From Aspidiotus rigidus (taxonomy: Eukaryota; Arthropoda; Insecta; Hemiptera; Diaspididae), in NCBI GenBank assembly GCA_035079385.1, contig JAVHKY010000052.1:1736001-1800000 (forward strand): a DNA stretch of 64,000 bases, in the 5' to 3' direction. Of this stretch, positions 62,700 through 64,000 are shown in pieces (positions within the stretch are counted from its first letter, which is position 1; every line of letters starts with the position of its first letter). The notes below the pieces were generated by a model, which ran no database searches, was not told the DNA's origin, and saw only the letters and a program-made list of their open reading frames with translations. Made by a program: the position numbers and the translations under genes.

Positions 62700-63570
62700 C
62701 TGTCGATGTCGTAACCGATATCATCAGTGCGAAGCGGAGTAACATTAATGTAGCGACAGAAACTTTTCTGAAGTATAAAGGTATACTTCCGTGGAAAAAG
62801 AGTATCATTGACGAACTTGTGACGATCAAGCACCTGGCCAGAGTGAATCAAATCAAGTTGGGCACTGATCTTATGGTCCATCAGAGGAGGCTTAATAGAA
62901 AATGCTTCGATTCTACGGTACTACCTTCCACCCTCGGGATTCGCACCTCGACAGAAGAAAACGCTAGATTAGACTTCCTTTTTCTGGACAAGTTTTCTTT
63001 ACAGTTGGGACATATCCTCCGTCTTTTCGGATTTCGGCCGACCTTGAGAGGAGTGACATATAAAGTGTAGCCTGCAATGATTGCGCTGGAGTTATGTAGA
63101 GACAACTGGCTGTCAGCTCCAAATTCGAGTGGCCGAGCATGAACAGGCGTGGAAGAAACGTAACTCGGGAGAGTCGGCCTTCGCCGACCATTTGATCGAA
63201 AGTGGTCATACTAGGTTTAAGGAGGGGTCTGAAGTCCTCCACCAAAGAAAGAATTCGTAGTTCAGACACTCGGCCCTCTACAACATTGAAATTATCCGGT
63301 ATCGGAATAGTACAGGCGTCACCATTTTAAACAGGTATATTTCTGATGAGGGATCGATTGAATTAGTCTACAAGAATGATTCACCTTTTGATGACTCGCT
63401 GGTTCAATCACGACCTCGTCATGATTTCTTCCGTTTCGTTGGTAGTTGGGTTCAGTCGCTTTCTTTCGTCCTCGCTCTGACGATCGTTGTTCTACCGAAA
63501 ACGCTCAACGGCTGTAACAGTGTGAAATTCATTGCGGTTCTTGTAATTTTCGTACTCTTTGAGTAAACGC
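62700..63570 (+). pseudogene. Penelope-like C-terminal half with 3' end
   Basis: The frame 62582-63070 includes PWKKSIIDELVTIKHLARVNQIKLGTDLMV, NRKCFDST and GHILRLFGFRP (post-RT linker). After frame changes come nuclease-region remnants and NRYISDEGSIELVYKNDSPFDDSLVQS (about 63330-63410), then the terminal block with CTGACGA and CCGAAAACGCTC (63477-63510). The RT is missing; frameshifts throughout. Confidence 0.75.
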
Positions 63571-63931
63571 CCTAATTAAACACCATTGAAAGATTTGAGC
63601 AAAATTATTAAAAATAGAAGATGTAAACAACTGGCTAAATAACTTTTCATTTTTGAGTCCATTTTCGTTCAAAAAGCCGGCTGATTGAAATTTCTCAAAA
63701 TCTCCTGTTCTACATGAATATACTTTTCTATCTGAAATGACAGTATCGGGCTAATGGTCTCTTCTCCTGATTGCGAAGCTCGAAACTAAATTTTTTTTTT
63801 CTATGAAAGTCAAAACTTAAAACATTTAACAATTTATACGTCTACAGATTTTAATGAAATTTTTGCAAGTCCCCTTCATGGATGGCCTCATGATTTGATG
63901 AGCTCGTAATTTTTCTCTATCTTTTCTGCAG
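63571..63931. other. No gene; possible short exon
   Basis: A 20-codon open stretch at about 63847-63906 (FNEIFASPLHGWPHDLM) lies between AG and a weak donor-like site. Otherwise AT-rich without features. Confidence 0.2.
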
Positions 63932-64000
63932 GAAATTTGTACAAGCCCGCCAAGGTCATCCCGATTCTGATGCGGATATTTCACCGAGCAATGTACTCCT
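63932..64000 (+). CDS. Possible exon running off the right edge, unknown gene
   Basis: After a good acceptor (TTTTCTCTATCTTTTCTGCAG) the frame KFVQARQGHPDSDADISPSN is open to the window end. The composition and acceptor suggest a real coding exon of a + strand gene continuing right. Too short to identify, and no family is proposed. Confidence 0.35.

Overview
This is a eukaryotic, AT-rich, intron-bearing window, most likely from an arthropod and probably an insect; I cannot place the species. The support is one animal-type multi-exon gene with GT/AG introns, together with Penelope-like, Jockey-type, Helentron/Helitron, hAT, pogo/Tigger and TTAA-type mobile elements of the kind common in arthropods. 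I see no bacterial genes, operons, rRNA or functional tRNA genes, and no CRISPR array.

The one clear host gene is the 3' part of a glycogen debranching enzyme gene (AGL type) on the + strand. Nine exons between 1641 and 20727 splice in phase into about 585 residues of the C-terminal amylo-1,6-glucosidase region. A tentative last exon at 27125-27232 is followed by an AATAAA signal. The upstream exons lie outside the window.

Most of the rest is mobile DNA. A Mutator-like transposase fragment sits at the left edge. AGL introns hold a 1.3 kb inverted-repeat element (3565-4885), a pair of inverted Penelope terminal repeats (4893-5137), a foldback MITE (8366-8642) and a full-length Jockey-type LINE (8872-20272) with a 13-bp target duplication. 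That LINE was later hit by a TIR element (about 10040-13575, itself carrying a TA-flanked hairpin MITE), by a tRNA-derived SINE (13624-14133) and by a Penelope element with an uninterrupted 727-codon ORF (14736-17598). The next intron (20728-27124) holds a near-identical inverted plus direct duplication built from two Helentron-like subfamilies and a hAT MITE.

From 27.3 to 64 kb I find no convincing host gene, only weak exon candidates at about 36.97-37.28 kb, at 38.72 kb and at the right edge. This part holds a minisatellite (27845-28375), foldback elements (28636-29046, 33688-36850, 37755-38512, 58425-58560, 58580-58852), further Helentron-like copies, a Helentron copy expanded to 5.1 kb by a Penelope element and a 1.44 kb TIR element (43475-48583), several decayed Penelope fragments, a Penelope remnant with both inverted terminal repeats (50264-51292), a pogo/Tigger remnant (51954-52849), a hAT-like MITE (53261-53441), an array-ended element (55064-55980) and a Helitron-like element (58958-59914).

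The strongest material for follow-up is the dated nesting order inside the AGL intron, a dispersed Helentron-like family whose terminal hairpins differ between copies by paired, pairing-preserving changes, hammerhead-ribozyme-like cores in the Penelope ends, and the 5.7 kb inverted/direct duplication.
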